Below are positions 22,129-35,100 of a stretch of 64,000 nucleotides of DNA, in pieces. The translations under genes and the position numbers were made by a program. The stretch's first letter is position 1. The number at the start of each line of letters is the position of its first letter. The notes beneath the pieces are model-generated. The model saw only the letters and a program-made list of their open reading frames with translations. It did not search any database and was not told where the DNA came from. Source of the DNA: Coriaria nepalensis (Eukaryota > Streptophyta > Magnoliopsida > Cucurbitales > Coriariaceae); NCBI GenBank assembly GCA_027186245.1, contig CP114495.1, positions 5,347,001 to 5,411,000 on the forward strand. Reading direction: 5' to 3'.

Positions 22129-23109
22129 TCAAAAGCATTAATGTCTTCTTACAGGTTGGGCCCATATATAATCCACACTAGGTTGGCCTTTTTCATTCAC
22201 TTGATTATATAGCTACGTAGTTTTATGTTTACTTACCTTTAACATAAGTAACTACTATAAGCTAAGAGCTAAGGAAGTAAAGTTTTTATCTCACAATGCA
22301 CAGTACAAATATCAAATTGCACAAAACCATAAAAGTTCTTTAAATGATCATGACTATGCAGTTTTCGATCCTATGAATATGACATGTCTTACGTCTACTA
22401 CTTTGAGCTCTAATGATGCTACCACTAGTATTACTGTGATCTATGGTTCTCTAAGTCTGCCTGATTATATCAAATCTAGAATCAATGACCTCTCTCAGTC
22501 AGCCTTGATAAAAAAATCTCTAGGTCAGCAACTCCGCTCAATCCATTATGACTAGAAAGCACATCACTATAATGTGATGTATATGCCATGCTATGCATCA
22601 TACTAATTAATTGAATAGAATGACATTATTTTCAATATGTCTTTCATATGAAATTATTGGTGCTTTCAAAAATAGTTCATGAAATATAAATAAATATACA
22701 TTTTGTACTCAGTTCCAAACATGATGTATAAATCACAAAGCATCAATTAGTAACTCCATACTCTAGATGCTGCAACATTTATCACAGGATAAAAAATATA
22801 CATCAATATATAAAATACGTGTGTTGTAGCTAAGACTTCACTTACTTAAAGTTCAGTTATCTGTAAGAGTTCCCTGTAAGTCCTTTCAATTCTCGGCTAG
22901 CATCTAACCTAACCGATAATACATATAAATTTAACTTAGTAAATATTTTGTTTCTATAAACTTTACTATTAATTGACTAGTTTAAATTTATATCTAATAT
23001 TGTTCTAGCCTCCTTAATTTGAGTCATTATTTTGTAAAAGCTCTAACTTCTCATACAAGCCTTACTTTCACTTAAAACTCATACAAGCTCTAAATTCTTA
23101 TTAAGGTTC

Positions 23110-23133
23110 ATATATATATATATATATATATAT
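23110..23133. repeat. (TA)n microsatellite
   Basis: About 12 uninterrupted TA dinucleotides lie inside the chromovirus LTR. Confidence 0.9.
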
Positions 23134-24949
23134 CTTATACTTACAACTCCAATTTATTATTTTTTCCTTCTTGGTTCATACCTTTCATGATGCATCTCAA
23201 ATGCAAAATTTGAAAGTTGCCTAGTTCCTCTAACAATTTGCCTAGGCTTTGATACTTATATCTTTTAGACCATAATTCTTATTAATTTTATACACTATTA
23301 GTTATATCTATTATATGTCTCCTACAAAAATATAAGCTCCAAATGCAATAGTTTGCTACTTCTTCTACTTTTATTTTCTTGACATTGCATTATTAATTCT
23401 TTACTTGTTAAATTTCCTACTTTCATGGTGATATTCTAAAATTAATTTCTCTCATTTGGGAGTCAATATTGCTTGGGATATTTTTATTGTACTTCTATCC
23501 ACAAGTAATATAGGTCTTGTAAAAAGTTTAAATCGAAATATGTGTTTGATCTATCAAATCTCAATTGTTCTAAAATCTTTTAATCATGCATTTTTCTTCG
23601 ACCATCATTCTATTTGTTTCTATATCTTAATATACAGGTATACAAAATTTTTGAAACCTATTTTGTTGGAAAGTTAACATTCTAAGCTTTCATAATTGAT
23701 ATGGTGCACTTTTATTCTTTGAGTACAACTCAAGTTATCCTCTTTTAAAATAGTCATTCTCACAAGCCTGTTATGGGAACATTTGCAGATTTTCTTCAAT
23801 TTTAAAGATACCCAACAAATTCTTCCTTTGCTAAATTATTTCAATTCTTATGTAGATTTGTAGATCCAGAAGTCTAGTTTATTCATGATAAATATAACAA
23901 TTTTGAAACCTCATCTTCATAACTAAAAGTCTATTGAAACACCTGTTACTCACATATTCATCTTTAATATGATACAAATTTGTAGGCCAACTTTAAGAAT
24001 TTGCTTTTAGACCCATACAAGAATTGAATTTCTCAATATAAGTTTCTTATAATTTAATAGTATACAAATAAGTTCCATAATTCATGAGAATCAGTTGTCA
24101 TTTTGGTTTTTCTACATTTTCAGACACCATAAAAAAGACTCAAGGAGTGATACCATTTCTACATGGCTCTAACTCTAAATTTTATTCAAAATCTCAAAGT
24201 AACTCTAAAACATCCTTATTCTATGATATGTATCTACAAATTAGATAAGAAAATAAAATGGAAGGAATGTAGATTATTACCTCTAGAGATAATTGAAGAA
24301 GAATTTCCTAAAACTTGATTTTTCACCAAGAATTTTGGTATCATCTTTGATGAGCTTTGTTTATGGCGTAAAACGGAAGTGAACAAGAAGTTGAGAGGTT
24401 TTCTAGGGTTAATTTCGTGGGTTGTAAGAGATAGAAAAGAAGATGACTTTAGGTTATCTATAATAAACCCTTTCTAAATGGTGAAAATGGTCAAATTTTG
24501 ACTTGGATATTTTTCCTTATCAACTAATCGCATTCTTATCCCAATATATATTTATCAAATTGCGTTTTTATCACTCGGTAAAGTTATATCCGGCCATGTG
24601 ATATTTTTGGGATAAATGTCATATTTGTTTCGGCCATTTTAGTAATGGTATAGTATTTTGGCCCACTATTCATAATAGTTTTTGGGCCATATTCATTCTT
24701 TTGGATTACTCCTAGAAAAAAGGACATGAATTTTATCCACCAATATTAATTAGGTTTAGTCCATAACTACTTAGAAAGCTTGCTTGGAATACTATTGTTG
24801 GCTCTTTAAGATTTTAACCTATATCTTTGCTTTTATAATTAATGTTGACATGTTACTTTTATAACAACTTAATATATCTCTTACGTAATTCATAGTATTA
24901 AATTAATATGAATAGGGAAATAATTAGAATGAATAATACAAATAGCCTA

Positions 24950-26160
24950 GTAAGAAAATAGCAACATCAGCCATGGAAGGAAGACAATAGGCCTAAATTG
25001 ACCGAAATATATCTAAATTGGCCAAAATATGCCAACTAGCCATTTGTTGCAAAACTTATTATTTTTGTATGAGAAGGTCGAGGAAGAATATTCCAACAAT
25101 AAAATACCATAATCGGTAGAGAAAAAGATAGAATAGGTCGAGTTTCGACCTAGTCAGCCAAGTTGACGAAAGTCAACCAAGATTAGTTGATCGAGTTGGC
25201 CAAATGGTGGTTAAACTTTGTTGGGCCGCCTAAGTTATTAATTAGGCCAAATTGGCCAACTTTTGGCATACCCATAATATTCTCTTTCATTTTTCTCATT
25301 TTTGGTCAATTTTAGGGGCATTGTTTCACAAATTTGGAGGAAACTTTCACTAATTCCAAGGGTTTCTCAACAAAATTCAATAGTTTATTCGCAAATAAAA
25401 AGAGACAATTGACCAATTCTAAGGACTTATTAGCAACTTTAGGGATCGATTGGCAAATGAGCAAGAGCGGGTTGATAAATTCAAGGGACTAACCATCAAA
25501 AGAATAACTCTTTAAGGATTAAAATGCAAAATCCGAACCGACGAAATATTTTATGTTTGTTACCGGATACTTGGCCGCCAAGCCTCCCACCGCCAATAAA
25601 TACCACGCCATACTAATGTGAGAAAAACACATCAAACACAACAACACAACAAAACCCACATCACACAATTCCACCCTATGGTGAAATCTCTCTAAGGCTT
25701 AATGCCCTGAAGAAATCTCTTTGAAGATTATTTTCTGCTCTATAAGTGCTCTCGCGGCTCAATGCTTGGTCTTCTTATTCTTTAGTGGATTCATCTACTT
25801 TTCATTTGAGTCTCTTCATTGTAAGTCCTATACTTAATAAAGTCTTTAGTGTTAGCACTCGTATGTTTAGCTCTGAAGGCTCTAGCTTATATGATTTGTT
25901 TGAACATTCACCTACATTCAACCCCCTTTTATAATTTTTGAAGCTATTATGTACGTTTATTAATTTCTTTGCTCATTAGATTCAATATCAAAGATTATTA
26001 GAACCCTTTTAGTTTTCTATCCCGCTTCAATCCCCTTATCGGTAGTCAGATTCCTTCTCATTTATGAGCTTTCATCTAAATTATCGTTTTATCTTTCCCG
26101 TCATTTACAAACTTTTCACTATTTGACAATATGTAGTTTAGAAGATGTAGTTAGATTAGT
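24950..26160 (+). repeat. Gypsy LTR, plus strand, copy 1
   Basis: It aligns over about 1.2 kb with 39810-41100. Shared blocks are TTGCAAAACTTATTATTTTT, GAGAAGGTCGAGGAAGAATA, CACCCTATGGTGAAAT, TTCATTTGAGTCTCTTCATT and AAAGTCTTTAGTGTTAGCA. In copy 2 a PBS-like site follows the end, which fixes the orientation. Here the last about 45 bases and the PBS are missing; the sequence runs into integrase C-terminal coding. The start is not sharply defined and may abut the chromovirus LTR end at 24940. Confidence 0.75.
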
Positions 26161-26299
26161 TCACCCGGAGTATTTGAATACTCCTAAAAGGACTGCGCTC
26201 CACCACATCTTTCAGTGTGTCAACGCGCTATCACCGGAAAGACCAAGATCTTTTTACAACCTCCTATGACCAACCGTTTGGGCATATAGAATGACACTA

Positions 26300-26790
26300 A
26301 AAATGGGTACATCTACGACACCATACTCATTAGTATATATGGTCACACAAAATATTGCCTATGGAGATCTACCAAAGATCTTTAAGGATTGCCCTTCAAA
26401 ACGATCTAACTCCCCCATAATATTTTGAATCAATGCATATAGAGTTAAAAGATTTGGAAGGAGAAAGATTGGATGCATTGAACGCACTAACGGCCCAAAA
26501 AAATTTAAGTCGTTAGAGCCTACAACAAAAGGGTAAGAGCTAAGTCATTCATAGTTGGGGGACCTAGTCTTGAAGGTATTATTACCACTCGAAAAAATGG
26601 GTGTTTTGAAAGTTTATTGCAAATGGGCCCCGAATTGGGAAGGACCTTTCCGAGTGTGACAAATATTTTCTAAAAATGCATATTGGTTAGAAAGCTTAGA
26701 GGGCATAGTGCAATATATGCAGATTAAAAGATTTTATCTAAGGTGTTACGTCCTCACTATGCAGAGAAGTGCATAAGTAAAGGCGGAGGT
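26300..26790 (+). pseudogene. Gypsy integrase C-terminal remnant
   Basis: Translations in shifting frames give LEGERLDALNALTAQK and RAYNKRVRAKSF, then NWEGPFR-like wording near 26620-26660 and NAYWLESLEGI near 26680. This order is the end of plant gypsy (Tat/Ogre-like) integrase. Gag, PR, RT and the integrase core are missing between the LTR at 24950 and this point, so a large internal deletion is inferred. Confidence 0.65.
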
Positions 26791-26899
26791 TTCAACTATA
26801 TACTTGCTCACTTGGTCACCAAGTAAATAAATAAAGTGTAAGCAACAGTAAAAAGTTGAAAATATCCATTAAAGGTTAGCCACTATCGAAAGTCAAAAA

Positions 26900-29577
26900 T
26901 GGATCGGCCCCCACAGATCCCAAAGGCAATAAGTCATCAAAAAAGTACAATACACTAAATAAAACAGTAAAAGCAGAAGTTGTGCTAATCTATGGGGAAA
27001 GAAAATAACTCAACGACGCTCCATGTGATCTTTATCCTCTCTAGCTCTCGCTTGCCTCCTCTATGACATCAATCCATATACAAACCAATCGATCAGCCTA
27101 GTGATAGTATGAGATAGCTCAACTCTAACCCTCGACACGGCATGGTGTCAGACATCTATAACACAGCCTTGTATCAACCATTTAGCCCTGCCTAACACTA
27201 TGTCCATGTAGCCTGCTTAAGTCGAACCGCCTTTTAACTGAATAGATAGCTCGGTCCTGGCGATGTTAAAAGCCACCTCCTATCCTGCACTGGAAGCTCT
27301 CTAAGATTATGCATTGCACTAGTCTCGAGCTATATGAGTGATTTTGTCTCGAAGAGCCTTCAAATAGCTGTATCTGTGGGAGGAGGGATTCTCCTGGGCA
27401 AGAAGTCTACTGATGTTGGTAAAAGCATCTTGCTAAAGAGTACCCCCAATAGTCTTAGAAATGAGGTCGCAAGAGCACCTCAATACTAGCCTATATGACC
27501 AACACGTCAAGATGAGAAGAGGACTCTAACCAAAAAGTGTGACGAACAACATAACATACAAGGGTAGTTACAATAACTCCCCTCAAAATCGGCCTCAATG
27601 GTATCCTAGAAATCGATCAGTTATAAGGAAGGATGAAACAAAGACTCTAAATGGAAAGATTATAACTTAGAATAATCATTTTGAGTCAATACTCACCCCA
27701 GCTATCAGATCATCAGTATCCTTAACATCAAATGCAACAGGGCTGCCATAAATGATCATGATATCCTTAGGGAGCAAAGAAGAAGTGAAAGTCTAGACAC
27801 TTGGCCTCCGTTGTTTTCTTCTAAGTCTAGAGGTGCTCACCTAGATGGATATAAGTCTAGAAGAAGTGCGAGTCTAGATGGATATAATTACAGTATAGGG
27901 TTATGTACAAAAATAAAATGAGAAAATTTTATTACCTGAGTACTAGTCATGGCACTCTAGGAGTTCCTCTTTAGAGTGAACATCCACTGAAGTTGCGCTA
28001 GTTTGGGTCTTTTGGAGCTACAAAACAAGAACTTCAATCATGGAAATATAGTGTCGTGCATAAGTCATGTATAATAAACTACATACCTATTGCCTTATGG
28101 ATCAAATCAGTAACGCTCGAGCCGGGTGACCTGCAGCCCACACTAGACAACCAAGCCCATCTAAGGCTGTGCAAAGATGACATAGCAAGTCAGGGGGAAG
28201 CACTCACTGCTAAGTGACTCCACTAGACAAAGAAGAGGGAAGATATAGGCGCACTCGGATCTAGACAATATTCCATCCAAAACTGCAATAGCCAAGATTT
28301 AGTGGCCACTATTACTGCAGCTACATCCTCAAAACAAAGGAAGAGGCATCACTGTAGGAGGATAACATTGACCGTAAAGATCGGCGGCAATGGAACATGC
28401 TGAGTAAATCTGAACTGCCTAGTTTCCATCACTAGAAAGTAAAGCTCGAAGGTGTACTTGTGGTTAAGCGAATTGGAGCATGTGAAACCGACCAAAAGAT
28501 ATAGACACACTAGGAGAAAGGCTCAACATTAGTCCGATAGGTCGGAATCCGTCCTAAATAAATCTTGTCTCATGACCCACTGAAGTAATGGATTGGAAGT
28601 GACGTGAGCACCAAAATCTAATATGCCAATCTTATAAAGATACCGATAGCAAAAGGCGAAGGCTAGGCCAGAGCTCGAATATCTAGTAAGAACAGCTCCA
28701 TAACAAGCTAACTCGCTAGTAATCAGAGGCACCCCTAGGAAAGGCCAGAAAATAGAAGTGCAACTAGTGCTGAAGTATCCAGAAGTGTCCACTGGTGGTA
28801 GTGAAAGGACTATCTACCATCTCATCACAGCCCCATTAGAGGTAACCCAACGCGAAGGGCAAAAGTGAGTAATGGGTACCTCAAGATAGAGTCACAGAGA
28901 GATGGAGCAACTCTTTGATGGAAGACCGACTAGGTATACATAATATAAATCTACACAGAAGAACCATCATGAAGGCTATGTGCTCCCGATCGATCACCTG
29001 ATCGCCCATGTCTTCCTTCTTAAACGCCCAATATGAAACTCCCTTGTTTGAATAAGGGAAGTCACCAGTGTCTTCAAGAAGATCAATCCTCAACATTGTA
29101 CCCTCGATCAGAAGACCGATAATGACAACAATATAAAAAGTGCTGATAATAATCGGACCTTAGGGAAAAGTGAAACAATTATACAAGGGGGACCAAAAGC
29201 TCATGATTGATGGGAAAATAGGTGCGTCATATATAAAAAGCTCCCTAATTAACTCTATATACTCGAACAGCCCCACCAATTGCCACACAAGTAGATAAAA
29301 AGGCTTGGGCTAATTTATCCAGCCTGGCTAAACCTTAGGAGCTGGAGAAGGACAACTCCTTAGGTCTTGACCCGAGGAAATTATCCGATCAATCTCATTG
29401 ACCTTAAATGGGAATCGGTCATTAAGGGGATAAGTGTCTAATTTGGGAATTTTATTCCTACTACAGCTAATGTAAGGTCTAAGGGTCATACCTTAATCGA
29501 TTCTCACTAGAGCATCATTGTCGTAGTCATCTAGTGGAGGGTTTCGAGCAAGAAGAGTAGTAACTTTCTTGGCCATG
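26900..29577 (-). pseudogene. Plant mobile domain (PMD) gene remnant, minus strand
   Basis: An ATG at 29577 opens MAKKVTTLLARNPP. The PMD follows in broken frames: SFWSPLV near 29190, then GVSYWAFKKEDMGD and REHIAFMMVLLCRFILC (28881-29096). Near 28430-28370 comes TFELYFLVMETRQFRFTQHV followed by PLPPIF. A tail near 27400 (SRLLAQENPSSHRYSYLKAL) looks helical. PMD (aminotransferase-like mobile domain) proteins occur in plants as host genes and as passengers of MULE and Ty3/gypsy elements. The adjacent plus-strand integrase end at 26300-26790 makes this an antisense gene at the 3' end of a gypsy element, as known for Tat-lineage retrotransposons. Multiple stops are present. Confidence 0.7.
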
Positions 29578-30301
29578 AGAAAATCAACCAATTTCTCCCA
29601 AAAAGAGGGGTTTTCCAAAGGCTTTTGATTAGAGAAAAAGAAGTGGAGGATAATTTTGAGAGGAGATTATGAGGTTTCGAAGGGGGAAGAACCTATAAAA
29701 AGGGGTAGAGAAAGGAAAAATAGGGGGTCGAGATTGGCTTGCGACCAAAATCCCATGGTTGGCCCAACACAATGAATATAAATTGCAGATTGCTGATTAG
29801 AGGCAAGGTTATAAAATTTGAAATCTAAAAGGTTTGACAGTCTAGTCGCCTTAACCAATTCAAAGTCACCTATAGTCAATAGATTAAGGATTTGAACTTG
29901 TTGGCCACTATGATGTCACGGGAACGGTCTGTTGTGGAGGCCACTTAGTGGCCTTGATCCTCTATGGCACCACTTGACACTAATTCTTGCCTCCTTCGAG
30001 TAGGCAATTATATTTTTTGTTATTGTTCATTATTTATTTTGTTATCCACCATATCCGGCCGATAAGCAATAAATATTTATAAGAGTTGACATCTCATTTT
30101 GTAATCGGTTAGATTTTGAAATCAACCGACTTTGTAACCGTTTAGAAAATCCAATAGTATCTAAATTAGATGAGTTAAATCTTTGAGAAGATTTTTCTCC
30201 TTGAAAATCTCTCAAAGATACATCTTTGTAGGTACTTTCCTTCACCAATTGACTCAAAAAAATGTTGACTTCATTGAAGAGCAATTTTGGCCGAAATCAT
30301 T
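29578..30301. other. Spacer between two divergent PMD remnants
   Basis: No coding frame. The last 300 bases (30040-30300) form an AT-rich leader to the plus-strand PMD gene, with GTAATCGGTTAGATTTTGAA and a related ATCAACCGACTTTGTAACCG. If the two PMD genes belong to two tail-to-tail gypsy elements, LTR remnants should lie here; I could not recognise any. Confidence 0.45.
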
Positions 30302-33090
30302 ATGTCTTTGCCTACTTTGAAGAGTTTTCTCGAGTCCAAACAGGTCGATCCGAAGGACAAACTTGATGGGTTGACCCATTCATCAACCGGTCATCCGACT
30401 TGGAAAAGTTCTAAGGCCGAGAGCTTCTATTTCGGATTGGGAGCATTATCCTTTTGATGGATGGTTTGCTTTAAAGAGCGACAGAGTTGAATAGGTTCCA
30501 TAGAGCTCTTGATCCAAGAGTTGGCGAGTTCCGGAAGACAAAAAGTAGACCGCTTGGATTGATCATTTGGTACCCAACTTCTGCGCCTGATGACATTTAA
30601 CTAGCATTTTTTAGGTAAGCTAGATGTGACCCATCACACTTTATTATATGATCAGAGTGTGTTGTTGGCTATGAGTTTTTGGTTCAAGACGTATAATTAT
30701 TTTTCCCTCCCATACCTATGACTTTTACCTTATTTGATATTGCTACTTTGACTAGATTGCCTCTTGATGGTGATGTGGTTAGGGGTGGTCTTTTTTATTG
30801 CGAGTACCCCAATTTCCCATCTCGTATTAGGGGCAGTCTTATGGGAGATTCATTACCTCTCATTGGATCTGCTAATGTGACTCCTACTAAGGATGAGCAT
30901 ATAATATTTATCATGGTACTCATATGCAAATTCTTGCTATGTGCTCCGAGTTGTTCCCCCGCTAAAGGAGTACATTCCATTAGATATTGCCGTAGCCGTA
31001 GGTCGGCGCTTCCTATTAGCCAAGTTCGTTCTTGGTCCTCTGTATAGGAGTTGCAAGATATGATTATTGTTCCCTTTTCCTCGATCGGTGGACCCATTTG
31101 AATTTTGCCCTTCTACATATACTCCCACTTTCTGTTTCTTTATCTGAACCTACTACCACTTATTTCAGGTTGGATGACCTATGGGTTTGAGTTTATCAGC
31201 TATCAGGGTTCTGTATTACCATTCAGTCCGTGCTTTTGGTATTTTATGGGTATGATTACCGAGGCTAAAGCATTGATTATGTCTCCTTTCAAACCTAAGG
31301 TCGTAGGCCGTTCCTTGTTCTTCTCAGCCAACTTGATGGAGGATATGTGGGCTCGAATCGTGGCAACCCGTGATCTACCTGTAAGTCTCATGTGTTCTCG
31401 GGGGACAAACTACCGATGCATATTCGAGCTGTATTTTCCTACTATGGCGTCTTATCAGCTAGGATTCTGCCAGTATATCCCTATAACTCTAACTTCTTGG
31501 TATACCGAAATCTTTCAGAGAGATATTTTATTTGTTCACCGAGTTAGTAGATGTACAGGTAGCATAAGCTTCGTCTTTAGCATTGATTTTAAGATTTTGG
31601 TGCAATCCGACCAGGTGGATCTTCGTTTACAGTTGTGTTTTCAGAGTTGTGGAGAGGCTTGTGTGACAGTTATTTTGGTCTATTTTCTTCAGAGGACAAC
31701 ATATGGGAGTCCTGCTGATGTTTAGTCATTGCAAGCTACATGGGGGTGAGGCAGCCCATTATCGGCTATTGGTCCATCGGCTCAGCTTCACGCACTAAAT
31801 GTAGTTCATAGGAAAAGCATCACACCTGGTACGTACATTTGAAACGTTACTACATTTACCACCTACATTTCTTTATGATACTTACATATATTTTTTGGTG
31901 CAGCTCGTAGGTCTGGTTGGCTTGCTGGCCAGAGTACTTAGGTGAAGACAAGGAATGTTTTTGACCGTCTGACCTAGATTGACTGATCTGAGGATGACGA
32001 GGAGAAGGAGCACCTTCCTCAGCCACTGCTTAGCCCGATGCTGGATTTTCCTATCCCCTCTCCCACCTTCACGGTACGTTCTCGTTTACTTAATCTCGTT
32101 TATAGTCAACAGAATTTAATTATGATGGAGGAGGGTGACAAGAAGGGAGACTGGATTTCATTCTTAACACACCTTCCATCCCAACTGACACAGCTTCTGC
32201 ATTCTAACCCTATTTCACAAGGCCGGCCTTTCCAGCCATGACTATAGCTCTTGGGGTCGAGTTGCCTGCTACACCGTTTCTTCGGACGATGGACTGGAAG
32301 CCTCACGACAATGCTGGTTCTTCTTCCAAGGCTCGTAGAGGTAATCTACATATCTTGTTTTTGGATTTTGTTGCCTTATGAATTCTATGGGATTGACGTT
32401 CTGACTCTTGCAGGAGATTAACCCTTTGAGGGATACGAGTGATTTAGAGATAGGGGTGGAGGCGGCTTGGCTGTTCTTTCCCGTTCATCTGTATCAGCCG
32501 CTTTGTGTCCTTCGCAAGAGTGTGATGTTTAGGCTAAGATCTAGCCACTTCTTCCTCAGGTCTAGAACTTATTTAGTATACTTTTAGCTGAGGTGGTGGT
32601 TCACTCGTGTAGCCGAGAGATATATTCGATAAGGGTGATCAGCTAATGGTTGATGTTCGTCTTCCGATCAAATTCTCGGCTGAGGTGAGTGCTATGAGAT
32701 TTAGGATTTAGGAGGACTTCAGCAAATACCTTGATTGTTTGACTCCACTGAAGCAACACTCTAGCTAGGTTGATGGCTAGCATCAGAAAGAGCAGACTTT
32801 TGCTGATGCAGTTAGGTCATGGGAGACCTCAAAATCAGAGTTGGCCGATGCTATACGACATCTGGAGGCAAAGCTGACTTCCCTGAGAGCGGACAAGGAA
32901 CGAAAGAGAGCCGACTACACTGTTGCTATGGACAGGCTGAGGAGCCATCATTTTGGGTGGTGAGTGAGGGATCTAGTATTCCTAAGTGGGGTCGATTATG
33001 GAGGATGCTCGTGAGAGGTTAGCATCAACTACTACTGATTGGGTTCCTCAGAAGAACCATCCTTTCTTTGCCTCGCTCCCCTAAGTTTTT
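30302..33090 (+). pseudogene. Plant mobile domain (PMD) gene remnant, plus strand
   Basis: ATG at 30302 (MSLPTLKSFLESKQ). The PMD core spans about 30660-31520. The frame 30718-31047 has FTLFDIATLTRLPLDGD and EHIIFIMVLICKFLLC. A frameshift near 30955 restores YIPLDIAVAVGRRFLLAKFV then LGPLYRS. The frame 31105-31725 continues with EDMWARIVATRDLP and IFELYFPTMASYQLGFCQYI. The region 32400-33020 holds a charged, probably coiled-coil tail. Intron-like gaps lie at about 31730-31900 and 32340-32410 (TTGCAG). It resembles the minus-strand copy in order and wording and is likewise broken by stops and frameshifts. Confidence 0.75.
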
Positions 33091-33239
33091 AGTTTTGTTA
33101 CAGAGTTCGACTATTTCCTTTTGCTAGGATATTATCACTTTGTGATATTATCAAGAGGCTGTCTCTATATATATGTTTATTTTATCTTATTTGAGATCAT
33201 TTCTTTTATTATTCGGATTCCCACTACAGGTAGCTGAAC

Positions 33240-34120
33240 CAATATTTAAAAGATCTCATTAATTGGAAAGCTGGCCGACTTTAAACAAGTTTAGCTAATA
33301 TGGCTTCAATCTCATTGATTGGCTTATAGTGTAATGTACCATCCTAACTTTCCATCCAATAGACATTATTGCTAAAAACATCTCAGAATTGAAATGAGCC
33401 TTCCTAGTTTGGAGACCATTTACCGTAAACCCGAGCTAATCAATTTTGACCAACTACAAAAAATCATTTTTCACACCAAATCGCTAGTCACGAACGATTT
33501 GACTCACTTTTTTGTTATAAGCTCTTACCGCTCGATTCTTATGCATCGATATATTGTTGATTGCATGTAATCGATCAACTTCCAAATCTTTCAAATCGAT
33601 GTGCATAGCCTCGGTGTACTCCGAGGAGAGTAAATCATTTTGCAAGGTGATTCTCAAAGATTTGTTTTGCAGCCCCTAAAATGATGGCTTTGTGGCCATA
33701 CACGAAAGAAAAAGGGTAGCCAAGGTTCCTGTCTTTTGAGCTACTAGACATGCCTAGAGCGCCAGCCCCAACATATCATGCCAATACCTCAGATTATCGC
33801 GATTCATTTTCTTAATTAAGTTGGTTACAACATTATTGGTGGATTCAACCTTTCCATTTGATTGCATAAATACAAGGTTGACGTCAATAATTGGAACCCA
33901 TATTCCTTCACAAATTCAGTCATTTGAATTCCGGTGAAAGTTGTAGTATTGTAGGTCATGATTGTTTCTAGTACTTCGAAACAAAAAATGATATGCTCTT
34001 TTATGAAGGTAATCACCTCGGTTTGATCCACCTTCTTTAGAGGAATGGCTTTAAACTATTTGGTGAAATAGTTCATTGCTACTAGGATATCAGTGTGGTA
34101 TTTTTGCTTGATCCCTGAGG
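33240..34120 (-). pseudogene. Gypsy integrase remnant, minus strand
   Basis: The frame 33825-34031 reads KKVDQTEVITFIKEHIIFCF, then ETIMTYNTTTFTGIQMTEFV; flanking frames add ILVAMNYFTK and PFSFVYGHKAI. This is the integrase core and C-terminal part of a Tat/Ogre-like gypsy element. It ends abruptly at about 34120, so RT and RNase H are missing. It converges with the plus-strand PMD gene, mirroring the arrangement at 26300-29577. Confidence 0.8.
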
Positions 34121-34239
34121 ATGATTGGTTCTCGCTAAATACGTGATACGGATTACTTAAGGACAAAAATCTAGTAGATGTTATTTTGTGGGGCATGTTT
34201 AGTAGAGACTAGAATATGTATCTTCCCTAATTTCATTAA

Positions 34240-35100
34240 GCTAAAAGCATTCTTTTGGCTCAAAACTATTTTCTTAGAAAGAATATTATTTTCTAAAAGG
34301 ACAGAGGGAGTAAGAGAATACTTATAAGAGTTAGAAGTACTACAAAATTAATAACTATATTAAGAATCATATCTTACTAAAATCTCACTAAGGAGGAACT
34401 TTCGAAAGAAGGATTGTAATTCCTTTGTATATACTAACACTCGGGGCATTAAGATATGAAAAACCTCACTTTGTTATCAAAGCAAGGATTGTAAGGTATA
34501 TGAGACACAACCAAAAGTTTTCATTCGAGCTAGCATTCGAAAAAAGGAAATCCAAACTATAAATCAAAGTTGTTTGATTTATGAAAGTGGATTACATATA
34601 TATACTATAAAAGACAGTGGGAGCAACATCAGTTTTATTATCTAAATTACTACTTATTGAGAATGAAGTAGTTAGAATGTCAATTGTCTAAATGTGATTT
34701 TCGAAAAACTTATCCATGAAGGATTTGGGTAAAACACTTTTAAGAAATCTATGATGATAGATTTAAAAGGGATTATTAAGCTTGACCCATTAACATACAT
34801 AAGTAAAATACTAAAAGAGTAAATTTACTATAAGAGATTCCTATGAATGACAGTATGATGAATGTCATGGAATATTTCACTTTAAGACACGTTATCTTAG
34901 ACATGAAGGAAGAGAAAACATATGAACTAATATGACCTATATGATATTATAGGTTATGTCATGTCTTGATGGATGGGTCACTAAAGGAACTCGTCTTTTT
35001 GCTTTTACTTGAGTAAGAAATTGAATACTTTGGTTTTCTAGGACAGATTTGAAATGAAACTTCTTAAGAAGTTAATTCCGCTTGCGTGATTGATTCAGAG
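34240..35100 (+). pseudogene. Heavily decayed copia reverse transcriptase, plus strand
   Basis: Traces of the RT C-terminal half remain: YTIKDSGSNISFI near 34600, FSKNLSMKDLG near 34710, LDPLTYISKILKE near 34790, then an NISL/EEKKHM-like segment. The sequence is too broken to be one frame. Recognition rests on the order of motifs. Confidence 0.5.

Larger units (their letters stand above)
21790..24940 (-). repeat. 5' LTR of the long-LTR chromovirus (about 3.15 kb)
   Basis: On the plus strand it runs from TGTAACGCCCTCTTAC, next to the PBS, to GAATAATACA. The last 270 bases match the 3' LTR fragment at 16895-17144. A length near 3 kb fits Tekay/Del-like chromoviruses. A 58 bp tandem duplication (22013-22128) and a (TA)n run (23110-23133) lie inside. 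It is AT-rich, without genes. Confidence 0.75.
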
